The position numbers and the translations under genes are program-made. From the NCBI GenBank assembly GCA_047627915.1, contig JBLHTZ010000001.1, positions 112,004 to 176,003 of the forward strand: a stretch of 64,000 nucleotides of DNA, written 5' to 3'. Below the pieces are notes generated by a model. It was not told the DNA's origin, ran no database searches, and worked only from the letters and a program-made list of their open reading frames with translations. Below, piece after piece: positions 36,999 through 44,904 of the stretch. The number at the start of each line of letters is the position of its first letter. Positions within the stretch are counted from its first letter, which is position 1. The DNA is from NORP294 sp047627915 (GTDB taxonomy: Bacteria; Bacteroidota; Bacteroidia; Flavobacteriales_E; Vicingaceae).

Positions 36999-39905
36999 TT
37001 AAAAATTGTGACTAATTCCTAAGCTTATTGTTGTTCCAGGATTTAAACTGCTGAAAACTTGATCGCTAGCATCATATGACCGATAGAAGCTCTCTCGCTT
37101 ATCGTTCAATAGGTTAGAGACCTTCAAGTCTACAACTGTATTTTGCTCTTCTCCCAGTTTCTTGTTAACTCCTAAGTTCAAACTATGGAAAGGCTCTTGA
37201 TAAATATCCGGAAATCTACCAGACCCAACAATTTCTAATGCAGGACCTTTAACGTTGTAAAACACGCCTGCAGTTAAGCCACTTTCAACACTTTTATAAC
37301 TTAACCCAAAGTTTACTACATATGGAGCTTGTCCCGCCATTTGTCTTGTTCTCTCAATAGTTTCTCCATCTTTCTCAAAAATCTTTCGTGCATCGTACTC
37401 TCTATCTGTCATATCAACTCTTGACCGAACCAAAGTTAAATTTCCACTAACACTCCAATTTTTGAGGTCTTCCGATATAAAATCTAAGCCATGAGTCGCT
37501 TCAAGCTCAATACCTAAAATTCTTGCGTTCCCAACATTACGAGGTTGAAATTCACTAGTGGTTAATTGCTGTGGAATTCGAACTAACTCAATAGGGTTTT
37601 CAAAATTCTTAAAAAATGCACTTGCAGATAAAATTTGTCCTCTCTCCATAAATTTCTCCCATCGCAAATCCACATTATCAATATTTGTTTGAAGTAATTC
37701 TCCATCCCAATCGTCGTATTTAAATAAACTACCGTTAAAGATTCTGTTTGTTAATGGATCTATTATTTGAGCAAAAGATAACTCTTTAAATGATGGACGC
37801 GCTACCGTTCTCGCATATGCAAAACGCAAATTTTGTTGTTCTTTGATCGCGTATATCAAATTCAACGTTGGAAAGATATCCAATGACTCTAACACCTTTT
37901 CATTATCTAACACATTCCCATTAGGGTCTCCTGCAGCTCCCGCAATATCTCTACCTGTATGCCATTGAGTATACTGCTCTGCTCTAACTCCAACTACTGC
38001 CTTTAAATTAGACGAAACCGAAAATTCATTAGAAATATACAAGCCAATGTTTTGTATCGAAGACTCGTATGCATTCGAATTTACTTCTCTGTTAGCAGGT
38101 AAATAGTGAACCCCATTCGGTCTATTTGGATGAATATTAGAAGGATCTAAGATCTGATTTGCATCGTTCCCATCCCATTGTTGTCTCAACGTTGACCTTA
38201 ACTGCATGTCGTATCCTAAAATCTCGTAATCTCTTGACTTTACCGTATAACTCGCTCCAAACTTTAACTTTGCATTCTCATTGAACAATTTGTATTTTTT
38301 AGTCAAGTCAGTTTTGGCTGAAAGATTGGTCTCTAATAGGTTTCTCCAAATTCTTGACGGTAATCCACCATCACCAGGGCTCAATTGAAATCCATTATCT
38401 CCTCTGGTAAAAGCCGTTTTTCGAATATCTGGATCTTCGGATGTTGAAAGAGTTGGAGAAACTCTCCAGTCTAATTCCCAATCCTTATTTTCTAGTACGT
38501 GCGTTCCGTTAATTATCACATTCGTTAAAGATCGTTCGTTGTATTCTAAGTTATCTGAAGTAGCGGAGAAACCAGACTGACCAACTCCTAGTGGGTTGTT
38601 CTCAATGTTAAATTTTCCAGCCTTACTAGTGCCATTTTGCAATCTTAATATCGATAACCGATACTTTGATGAATTGGTTTTGTAGGCTAAACCACCCATT
38701 ATTCCAACCAGAACATTTTTCTCGCCAAGCTCACCGGTTTGCGTGTTCGCGTTCACCATTTCGTACTCATTTGACTCTGTTGCTTTTTGATATTCGCTGT
38801 ACTCAACTTCATCAAAATACTTGTAATCCGTTTTGTACGATAATGAAAATACATAACCCAACTTTTTCCCGGTGTATTTAGAAGTATCTTTTCTATCTTT
38901 TAAATCAATTTGATTGCCATATGAAAACCCAAGGCTATAATCCAATAAACTAGTATTTCTAGAAGCACCTAGAGTTGGGTCAAAAGAACTTACAAATGAA
39001 TTGATTTCATCGTCAGTCGCTCCGTTATTTGGAGTCGGAGTATAGTCTTGAAAACCCGAACTAGGAATTTCTCTTTGACCGTTATCGAACCCAAGAGCAT
39101 CCGTACTGCTGCCTTCGTAATTCAAGTAGTTGGAGTTTAGGTGCATGCTAGGGTTAAATCCGACTCCAATAGAAGCGCTTATTGTTTCTTCTTCCGGAAA
39201 AGCTTTTGTTTCTACATTTAAGATCCCTCCGGCAAAATCTGCCGGCATATCGGCTGTGAAATTTTTTGAAACTAAAATATTATCAATTAAATTACTTGGA
39301 AAAATATCCATTTGAAGACTATTCTTATCGGGATCTAACCCAGGAATATCCATTCCATTTAACGTAACTTTTGAATATCTATCACCCAATCCTCTAACGT
39401 AAATGTATTTCCCGCCTTCTATTGAAACTCCTGTAACTCTCTTTGCCGCTTCTGCTGCGTTTCCGTCTCCAGTTAAAGCTAGTTTTTCAGAAGAAATCCC
39501 ATCCATCATGGTTACTGAATTACTTTTAATCCTATTCATGGCCTGCTCGCTTTTCCTCGAAGCAGTTGCTTGAACTACAACTTCACCAACATCAATAGCT
39601 GCAGACTTTAACCGGATTGATCCCATATTGGTCACCTCACCTGCCTTTACTATTACTCCTTTTACAGTTATTGACTGATAAGATATATAGCTTACCTCTA
39701 AATCGTAAGTTCCTGCTGCAATTGGAATAGAAAAATTCCCATCTAAGTCAGTTGAGCTTCCTGCACTTATACTTCTAATAATAGCGTTAGCTCCAATAAT
39801 TGTCTCGTTATTCTCATCGTCCACTACAACCCCTCTTATTGTTCCGCTTTGTGCGAAAACGGTAAGGGTAAAACAACTAATGATGGTAAATAAAATAGAT
39901 TTCAT
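36999..39905 (-). CDS. TonB-dependent receptor with CarboxypepD-regulatory-like domain
   Basis: Taken from the ATG at 39905 (KSILFTIISCFTLTVFAQ signal peptide), the protein has 968 residues; an upstream in-frame start would bury the signal. The order is a CarboxypepD_reg-like domain (about 20-95, GTIRGVVVDDENNETIIGA), a plug domain (SEKLALTGDGNAAEAAKRVTGVSI, YVRGLGDRY), and a barrel ending SLGISHNF. It imports a ligand across the outer membrane using TonB energy. The partner gene upstream encodes a beta-helix lipoprotein, and divergent to that is a PhoB/PhoR-like system, which hints at phosphate or related control. Confidence 0.92.
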   Translation of the reverse strand: MKSILFTIISCFTLTVFAQSGTIRGVVVDDENNETIIGANAIIRSISAGSSTDLDGNFSIPIAAGTYDLEVSYISYQSITVKGVIVKAGEVTNMGSIRLKSAAIDVGEVVVQATASRKSEQAMNRIKSNSVTMMDGISSEKLALTGDGNAAEAAKRVTGVSIEGGKYIYVRGLGDRYSKVTLNGMDIPGLDPDKNSLQMDIFPSNLIDNILVSKNFTADMPADFAGGILNVETKAFPEEETISASIGVGFNPSMHLNSNYLNYEGSSTDALGFDNGQREIPSSGFQDYTPTPNNGATDDEINSFVSSFDPTLGASRNTSLLDYSLGFSYGNQIDLKDRKDTSKYTGKKLGYVFSLSYKTDYKYFDEVEYSEYQKATESNEYEMVNANTQTGELGEKNVLVGIMGGLAYKTNSSKYRLSILRLQNGTSKAGKFNIENNPLGVGQSGFSATSDNLEYNERSLTNVIINGTHVLENKDWELDWRVSPTLSTSEDPDIRKTAFTRGDNGFQLSPGDGGLPSRIWRNLLETNLSAKTDLTKKYKLFNENAKLKFGASYTVKSRDYEILGYDMQLRSTLRQQWDGNDANQILDPSNIHPNRPNGVHYLPANREVNSNAYESSIQNIGLYISNEFSVSSNLKAVVGVRAEQYTQWHTGRDIAGAAGDPNGNVLDNEKVLESLDIFPTLNLIYAIKEQQNLRFAYARTVARPSFKELSFAQIIDPLTNRIFNGSLFKYDDWDGELLQTNIDNVDLRWEKFMERGQILSASAFFKNFENPIELVRIPQQLTTSEFQPRNVGNARILGIELEATHGLDFISEDLKNWSVSGNLTLVRSRVDMTDREYDARKIFEKDGETIERTRQMAGQAPYVVNFGLSYKSVESGLTAGVFYNVKGPALEIVGSGRFPDIYQEPFHSLNLGVNKKLGEEQNTVVDLKVSNLLNDKRESFYRSYDASDQVFSSLNPGTTISLGISHNF

Positions 39906-39936
39906 TTCGCTTTTTTTATGATGCTGTAAAACTATA

Positions 39937-39968
39937 AAAACAGACCCGAGCAACGTCGAGTCTGTTTT
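39937..39968 (-). terminator. Hairpin between the beta-helix lipoprotein and TonB receptor genes
   Basis: A 9-bp stem (AAAACAGAC / GTCTGTTTT) extended by CGA/TCG after one mismatch, with a six-base loop, lies between the stop at 39995 and the ATG at 39905. The minus-strand 3' side runs into A/T-rich sequence. It probably reduces read-through into the receptor gene. Confidence 0.6.
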
Positions 39969-39994
39969 ACAAAATTTTTATTTTTTATCCTTTT

Positions 39995-41197
39995 CTATAA
40001 TCCTGCAGTCTTTCCTGCATTTGCAGCCCAAGTCCATGTAAATACAGAAACATTTGCTTTTCCCGTTGCATTAGCAGTTGTCGCTGCGCTAATTCCATTC
40101 TTAGCAGAAGCATCAGCAATGTAGTTTCCTAAATTGGCAGAATCCACGTTCAATGTAATATTGGTGAAAAAAACCAAAGGGTTATCAACCGTTCTGTTAA
40201 TTTGTTGAGAAGCTCCAATTCCGGTGATGTGAATATTTTCTAATCTAACTTGCGAATTAGCATCAGTATTGATTAAGTCTCTTGAGAAGATCATGTTTGC
40301 AATATCTGAAGCCACAACAGTTCCATTTTTAATGGTGTGAGATCCATTTGCAGACCCTTCAGGTCCGTCCAACTCAAATGAATGTCCTGCTACAGTAATT
40401 ACAACAAAGTTATCTAACGTTCCTTTCCAACCTTGATCCGTGTCAATTCCATCGTCACCTACATTCCATACTAATGCGTTAGTAACGTTTACATTTCCAC
40501 CGAACCACTCTATTCCGTCATCTTGATTACCAACTACTTCAATATTACTAATCGATGTTCCACTTCCGACTCCACCTAATGTAAGTCCATTAATTTCATT
40601 CCCAGAACCAATGTTCGTTCCACCGTGACGAATTGAAACATAATTCAATACTCCTGAATTATCGGTTGAATCTGTACCACCGTATAAACCATTAGCGTCA
40701 GAAGTAGGAATTCCTTCAATCTGCGCTTCAGGAGTTGATGCAGAAATAGGGGCTTTCCCTAAAATAATCAAACCTCCCCATTTCCCATTCTGATCAGGAT
40801 CTAAGTTCGGAGACACTATCGACCCTGAAGTAATTTGATCGTCAGCCGACGTAAAAATAATAGGCTCAGCTGCTGTTCCGTTTGCCATAATCTTACCTCC
40901 TCTAGCAATCAGTAAAGCTGATGCGTTTGCACCTGTACCTGCTTCACCTTTTATCACAGTACCTGCTTCTATTGTTAAAGTAGCACCACTTTCTACAGAA
41001 ATTCTTCCTCTAAGTATATAAATGCTATCTTTTGTCCAAGTAACGTCTTGAGTTATGTTTGTGTTGCTCGCTTCAATAATGGTTACTGGTTTTTCTGGCT
41101 CGTCGTCGTCATCTTTGCACGAGCTTAACGAAACAGATAAGACACAAGCTACTGCTGCGCCCATCATTAATTTTCTTGTTAGTTTAAAATTTTTCAT
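39995..41197 (-). CDS. Beta-helix surface lipoprotein
   Basis: The 400-residue protein has a signal ending in a lipobox (LSVSLSSC, Cys at residue 27) and then an acidic KDDDDEPE stretch, a form common in exported Bacteroidota lipoproteins. The body is rich in Gly/Asn/Thr with repeated strand-turn units (VESGATLTIEAGTVIKGE, IEVVGNQDDGIEWFGG, TNALVWNVGDDGID), fitting a parallel beta-helix. It is paired with the TonB receptor downstream and may capture its ligand. The substrate is unknown. Confidence 0.72.
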   Translation of the reverse strand: MKNFKLTRKLMMGAAVACVLSVSLSSCKDDDDEPEKPVTIIEASNTNITQDVTWTKDSIYILRGRISVESGATLTIEAGTVIKGEAGTGANASALLIARGGKIMANGTAAEPIIFTSADDQITSGSIVSPNLDPDQNGKWGGLIILGKAPISASTPEAQIEGIPTSDANGLYGGTDSTDNSGVLNYVSIRHGGTNIGSGNEINGLTLGGVGSGTSISNIEVVGNQDDGIEWFGGNVNVTNALVWNVGDDGIDTDQGWKGTLDNFVVITVAGHSFELDGPEGSANGSHTIKNGTVVASDIANMIFSRDLINTDANSQVRLENIHITGIGASQQINRTVDNPLVFFTNITLNVDSANLGNYIADASAKNGISAATTANATGKANVSVFTWTWAANAGKTAGL

Positions 41198-41280
41198 TTT
41201 GTTAGTTTTTAGTTTCAGTAAAATTTCGATGCAAAAGAACTACTGTTTCTTCATTGTAACATATCCTTGCGGTTATTAAA

Positions 41281-41313
41281 AACTTAAACCTGCTTTAAGT
41301 TAATGTTAAGGCA
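41281..41313. promoter_or_regulatory. 11-bp-spaced TTAA direct repeats, possible response-regulator site
   Basis: TTAA occurs at 41284, 41295 and 41306 (exact 11-base spacing, with one extra at 41300) in the divergent region between the beta-helix lipoprotein and the PhoB-like gene. PhoB/OmpR regulators bind direct repeats spaced by about 11 bases, so this could be an autoregulatory operator. AT-rich DNA makes chance occurrence possible. Confidence 0.3.
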
Positions 41314-41351
41314 GAAATAGGGCAATTACTGCTGTGAAAGCTAAGTTTCAC

Positions 41352-41359
41352 TACCTTTG
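41352..41359 (+). promoter_or_regulatory. -7 element of the PhoB/PhoR-like operon
   Basis: TACCTTTG is an exact TAnnTTTG match without a good -33 element, which fits an activator-dependent promoter. It would give a leader of about 95 bases before the ATG at 41460. Confidence 0.45.
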
Positions 41360-41459
41360 GACGACTTATAAGTAAGACCATCAATATTAATCTTGAATTA
41401 ACATGAAAGCACATAGTATCATCTAACTTAGCCTTACTAGAGAAAGGATAATAACCGCC

Positions 41460-42137
41460 ATGAAAAACGAAAAAATACTTATTGTTGATGATGAAGCTGA
41501 CATTTTAGAAATTGTTGGATATAATCTTAAAAAAGAAGGCTTTGAAGTATTCACAGCTGAAAATGGCAAACAAGCCATTGAAATTGCTATTGAAGAAAAG
41601 CCCAGTTTAATCATACTAGATGTTATGATGCCAGAAATGGATGGAATGGAAACTTGTTACCAAATGAGAAACATTCCTGCCTTAAAAGATACCTTAATAA
41701 CATTCCTATCTGCGAGGGGAGAAGATTATTCTCAAATAGCAGGGTTTGATGCAGGAGCAGATGATTATATTACGAAACCTGTTAAACCTCGAGTATTAAT
41801 CAGCAAGGTAAAGGCTATTTTGCGAAGAAAAGGCGGTAACGAAACAATATTAGAAGATATTGAAGCGGGCGGAATCTCAATTGATCGAGAGCGTTACTTA
41901 ATAAAGCAGAATGGCAAGGAAATCAATTTGCCAAAAAAAGAATTCGAATTACTTTCCCTATTGATGAGTAAGCCCGGAAAAGTTTTCACGAGAGAGGCAA
42001 TTATGAATCAAATTTGGGGTGGAGAAGTTGTCGTAGGTGATCGTACTATTGATGTTCACATTCGAAAACTCCGAGAAAAACTAGGAGAAGAGCTGATTAA
42101 AACAATTAAAGGAGTAGGGTATAAATTTGAGGCCTAA
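41460..42137 (+). CDS. OmpR/PhoB-family response regulator
   Basis: The 225-residue protein has a receiver domain (1-120) with acidic D10/D11, phosphoacceptor D54 in LIILDVMMPEMDG and lysine in DYITKPVKPR. The winged-helix DNA-binding domain (about 130-225) shows LPKKEFELLSLLMSKPGKVFTREAIMNQIWG and RTIDVHIRKLREKLG. It precedes a PhoR-like histidine kinase by 37 bases. The nearest relatives by pattern are PhoB-type regulators. The regulated genes may include the divergent TonB receptor system. Confidence 0.93.
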   Translation: MKNEKILIVDDEADILEIVGYNLKKEGFEVFTAENGKQAIEIAIEEKPSLIILDVMMPEMDGMETCYQMRNIPALKDTLITFLSARGEDYSQIAGFDAGADDYITKPVKPRVLISKVKAILRRKGGNETILEDIEAGGISIDRERYLIKQNGKEINLPKKEFELLSLLMSKPGKVFTREAIMNQIWGGEVVVGDRTIDVHIRKLREKLGEELIKTIKGVGYKFEA

Positions 42138-42174
42138 AATTTCTAGTTCTTCTCGAAATTGACTAGCTTTAAGG

Positions 42175-43215
42175 ATGCGTAATATTAGCCCAAAAGCTCT
42201 TTCGTTTAGACTCGCTCTGCTCATTTCGGCAGTTGTTACAATTATTGGAAGTCTTGTTAATTTCTATTCATACGACTTCGATTTACTATTTACCTTCTTA
42301 TTGTTCATCAGCTGCCTCACCATTTCGTATGGAGTTGTTTTCTGGGGAATATCTCAATTTATTGATAAGAAGTTTCGACTGATATACAAAACCATTCACA
42401 ACCTAAAAGTGGGTCTTAAAAGAGAGCCAATGACCTTGGACATGAGTGAAGATATTTTTGGAAAAATAAGAGAAGAAGTAATAGAATGGGATAAAAACAA
42501 TAGAAAAGAAATAGAACGCCTTACCGACCAAGAGGAATTTCGACGAGACTTTTTAGGAAATGTTTCTCACGAATTAAAAACTCCCATTTTCAGTATTCAG
42601 GGTTATATTTTAACGCTACTTGAAGGTGGATTAGAGGATGAAACAATCAACAGAAGTTTTTTACAAAAAGCTGAAAAAAGTCTAAATAGAATGATTGAAA
42701 TGGTTGATGATTTAGACGAAATTGCAAAATTGGAGTCCAACCGAATTGAATTAAATATTCAAACGTTCAACTTGATGACCCTAATAAATGAAGTCCTTGA
42801 GGCCGTTGAATATAAAGCAAAGAGAAAAAATATAAAATTGAATATTTCCAATGAATCAAATAGCGCAATGGTTAAAGCAGATGCCGCTAAAATCACACAA
42901 GTCATTACCAACTTGTTGATGAATTCGATCAATTACGGAAAAGAAGGAGGAAAAACTAGCATTCGGCTTTATGATTTAGCAGATAATATTTTGGTTGAAG
43001 TGAAAGATAATGGGAAAGGTATTGCTGAAGAACATGTACCTCGCCTATTTGAAAGATTTTATAGGGTTGACAAAGGTAGATCAAGATCGGATGGTGGTTC
43101 AGGCTTGGGCTTAGCCATTGTAAAACACATTTTAGAGGCACACCACCACACAATCAATGTTAGAAGTAAATTAGGCTCAGGCTCCACTTTTACGTTCACA
43201 CTCAAAAAGGCTTAA
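42175..43215 (+). CDS. PhoR-like sensor histidine kinase
   Basis: The 346-residue kinase has two N-terminal membrane segments (about 10-30 and 35-60) with almost no periplasmic loop. The HisKA domain has the phospho-acceptor H132 in FLGNVSHELKTP. The HATPase has NLLMNSINYG (N box), VKDNGKGIAEEHVPRLFERFYRVD and GGSGLGLAIVKHILEAH. With no periplasmic sensor domain it probably reads a membrane or protein partner, as PhoR does with the Pst/PhoU system. It forms an operon with the preceding regulator. Confidence 0.92.
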   Translation: MRNISPKALSFRLALLISAVVTIIGSLVNFYSYDFDLLFTFLLFISCLTISYGVVFWGISQFIDKKFRLIYKTIHNLKVGLKREPMTLDMSEDIFGKIREEVIEWDKNNRKEIERLTDQEEFRRDFLGNVSHELKTPIFSIQGYILTLLEGGLEDETINRSFLQKAEKSLNRMIEMVDDLDEIAKLESNRIELNIQTFNLMTLINEVLEAVEYKAKRKNIKLNISNESNSAMVKADAAKITQVITNLLMNSINYGKEGGKTSIRLYDLADNILVEVKDNGKGIAEEHVPRLFERFYRVDKGRSRSDGGSGLGLAIVKHILEAHHHTINVRSKLGSGSTFTFTLKKA

Positions 43216-43326
43216 TTCCATTTTTCTGAATTATTTTGAAATACTTGCAACCTGCATGCAACTAAAACCTGATTATTTACATCTATTACAACGTATAAAA
43301 CTTTGGATAAAAAGATACTGAAACAA

Positions 43327-43854
43327 ATGAGCGAAGAAGAAATGCTTAGAGGCTGTCAAGCCAATGAAGAGCAAGCTCAAAAGTTTTTGTTTGAAAAATA
43401 TTCAAGAATTATGACAGGGGTTTGTTTGCGTTATGCAGACAGCTATGAGGAAGCACAAGATCTTGTGCAGGACGGATTCATTAAAATTTTCAAAAAAATT
43501 GAAATGTTTTCCGGAAAAGGTTCTTTAGAAGGTTGGGTACGCAGAATAATGGTGAATACCTCATTAGATTATCTTAGAAGTATTAAAAATGAACGATTTA
43601 ATGTTGACATTGATGATGTGAGTTACAAACTAAGTGAAAACGAAGCAATTAATAGTGAACTAAATAAAGAAGATTTGCTACAATTGGTGCAGTCTTTGCC
43701 TGTCGGCTACCGAACCGTGTTCAACATGTACGCCATAGAAGGCTATACTCACCGAGAAATTGGTGAAAAATTGAACATTTCAGAGAATACTTCAAAGTCT
43801 CAATATTCGAGGGCAAGAAGTATTCTTCAAAAGAAACTTGAAAATTTGATTTAA
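43327..43854 (+). CDS. ECF-type RNA polymerase sigma factor
   Basis: The sigma-70-like factor has about 175 residues with region 2 (YEEAQDLVQDGFIKIFKKIEMF..GSLEGWVRRIMVNTSLDYLR) and region 4 (LPVGYRTVFNMYAIEGYTHREIGEKLNISENTSKSQYSRAR). The ATG at 43327 (MSEEEMLRGCQ) is preferred; a TTG at 43303 would add eight residues but overlaps a TTTG that may be part of its promoter. It is followed nine bases later by a single-pass protein, a typical sigma/anti-sigma arrangement. Confidence 0.9.
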   Translation: MSEEEMLRGCQANEEQAQKFLFEKYSRIMTGVCLRYADSYEEAQDLVQDGFIKIFKKIEMFSGKGSLEGWVRRIMVNTSLDYLRSIKNERFNVDIDDVSYKLSENEAINSELNKEDLLQLVQSLPVGYRTVFNMYAIEGYTHREIGEKLNISENTSKSQYSRARSILQKKLENLI

Positions 43855-43863
43855 AATAAGAAC

Positions 43864-44832
43864 GTGTTGAAACAGCAAAATAATAACATCGAAGAATTGT
43901 TTAAAGACAAGCTTCACAATTTGGAAGCTGACCCAGGCGCTAATGCTTGGGCCAATGTTCAAGCAGGCATTTCTGCTAGTGCTGCAAGTGGTGTAACAAC
44001 AGCCAGCGCAAGCTCATGGGCTTCTTCTGTAATTGTTGGGATAATTATAACCGCCGTAGCTATTGGTGGGTTTTTCCTTTTCAACAATGAAGGAGAAAAG
44101 AAAGTAAACCAAAAGGAGGAACCTGCTGAGGTAACTACTATCACTTCTGAAGAATTATTAACCAACATAACTGAAGAAGTTGTTGAATCAGAAACTCCTG
44201 AATTATCAAACCTTAATGATATCGAAAAGAAGAAAGTTAAAGAAAACACTTCTGAATCAACAAAACCAAGCGACTTACAAACTGCATCGACTAAAAAGGT
44301 TGAAATGAAAGAAGAAGTAGAACTTGATTCTTCTGAGCCGATTGTCTATGAGAAAACGATTGATGAAATTTTAGCTGAACATCAGCAGTTTATTGAGAAA
44401 CAAGCTGGAAATTCCTCTCAAACAGAAGCTGACCAGTCTGAAATTAAATCTGCAAGTAAAATTGTACAAACAGAAAAAGAAGTGTCATCTAATTCTAAAA
44501 GCAACATTAATCAGCAAACCGATTTAGAGAACAAACAAAAACAAATTGCAGAACAAGTAGTCTTTCCAAATATATTTTCTCCCGACTTAGATGGTCATAA
44601 TGATGTATTCAAAATGACAGTTGAAAAATCGATACCAATAGATAACATCCAAGTGAGTGTTCTAGACCTAAAGGGAAAAGTAATTGGGGCTTTCACTGGC
44701 ATATACGAAGGTTGGGATGGAAGATTACTAAACGGTAACTTCGCTCCTTCAGGCTGGTACACTTACCAAGCAATAATTTACGTAGATGGTAAACAGATTT
44801 CAAAAGTTGGGGGTTTTAGTTTGACGAGGTAA
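43864..44832 (+). CDS. Single-pass membrane protein with CHU_C-like C-terminal domain (putative anti-sigma factor)
   Basis: The 322 residues start at GTG. A short N-terminal region (NNIEELFKDKLHNLEADPGANAWANVQ, about 5-35) precedes an Ala/Ser-rich stretch, and one transmembrane helix lies at about 55-76 (SVIVGIIITAVAIGGFFLF). A long Glu/Ser/Thr/Lys-rich linker (77-235) follows. The last 85 residues resemble a gliding-motility/CHU_C domain (VFPNIFSPDLDGHNDVFKM, VLDLKGKVIG, YEGWDGRLLNG, APSGWYTYQAIIYVDGK). There is no signal peptide, so the C-terminus faces the periplasm. Its place next to an ECF sigma factor suggests an anti-sigma role, inferred from position. Confidence 0.65.
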   Translation: MLKQQNNNIEELFKDKLHNLEADPGANAWANVQAGISASAASGVTTASASSWASSVIVGIIITAVAIGGFFLFNNEGEKKVNQKEEPAEVTTITSEELLTNITEEVVESETPELSNLNDIEKKKVKENTSESTKPSDLQTASTKKVEMKEEVELDSSEPIVYEKTIDEILAEHQQFIEKQAGNSSQTEADQSEIKSASKIVQTEKEVSSNSKSNINQQTDLENKQKQIAEQVVFPNIFSPDLDGHNDVFKMTVEKSIPIDNIQVSVLDLKGKVIGAFTGIYEGWDGRLLNGNFAPSGWYTYQAIIYVDGKQISKVGGFSLTR

Positions 44833-44846
44833 GTATAGAGAAATTG

Positions 44847-44890
44847 AACTAAAAATGCCATCCTGAAAAACCAGGATGGCATTTTTAGTT
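44847..44890. terminator. Bidirectional intrinsic terminator
   Basis: A perfect 19-bp stem (44847-44865 with 44872-44890, core GCCATCCTG / CAGGATGGC) with a six-base loop has A- and T-runs inside its outer part. It serves both the sigma/anti-sigma operon and the convergent metH gene. Confidence 0.92.
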
Positions 44891-44904
44891 ATTCCTAATT
44901 CTAT

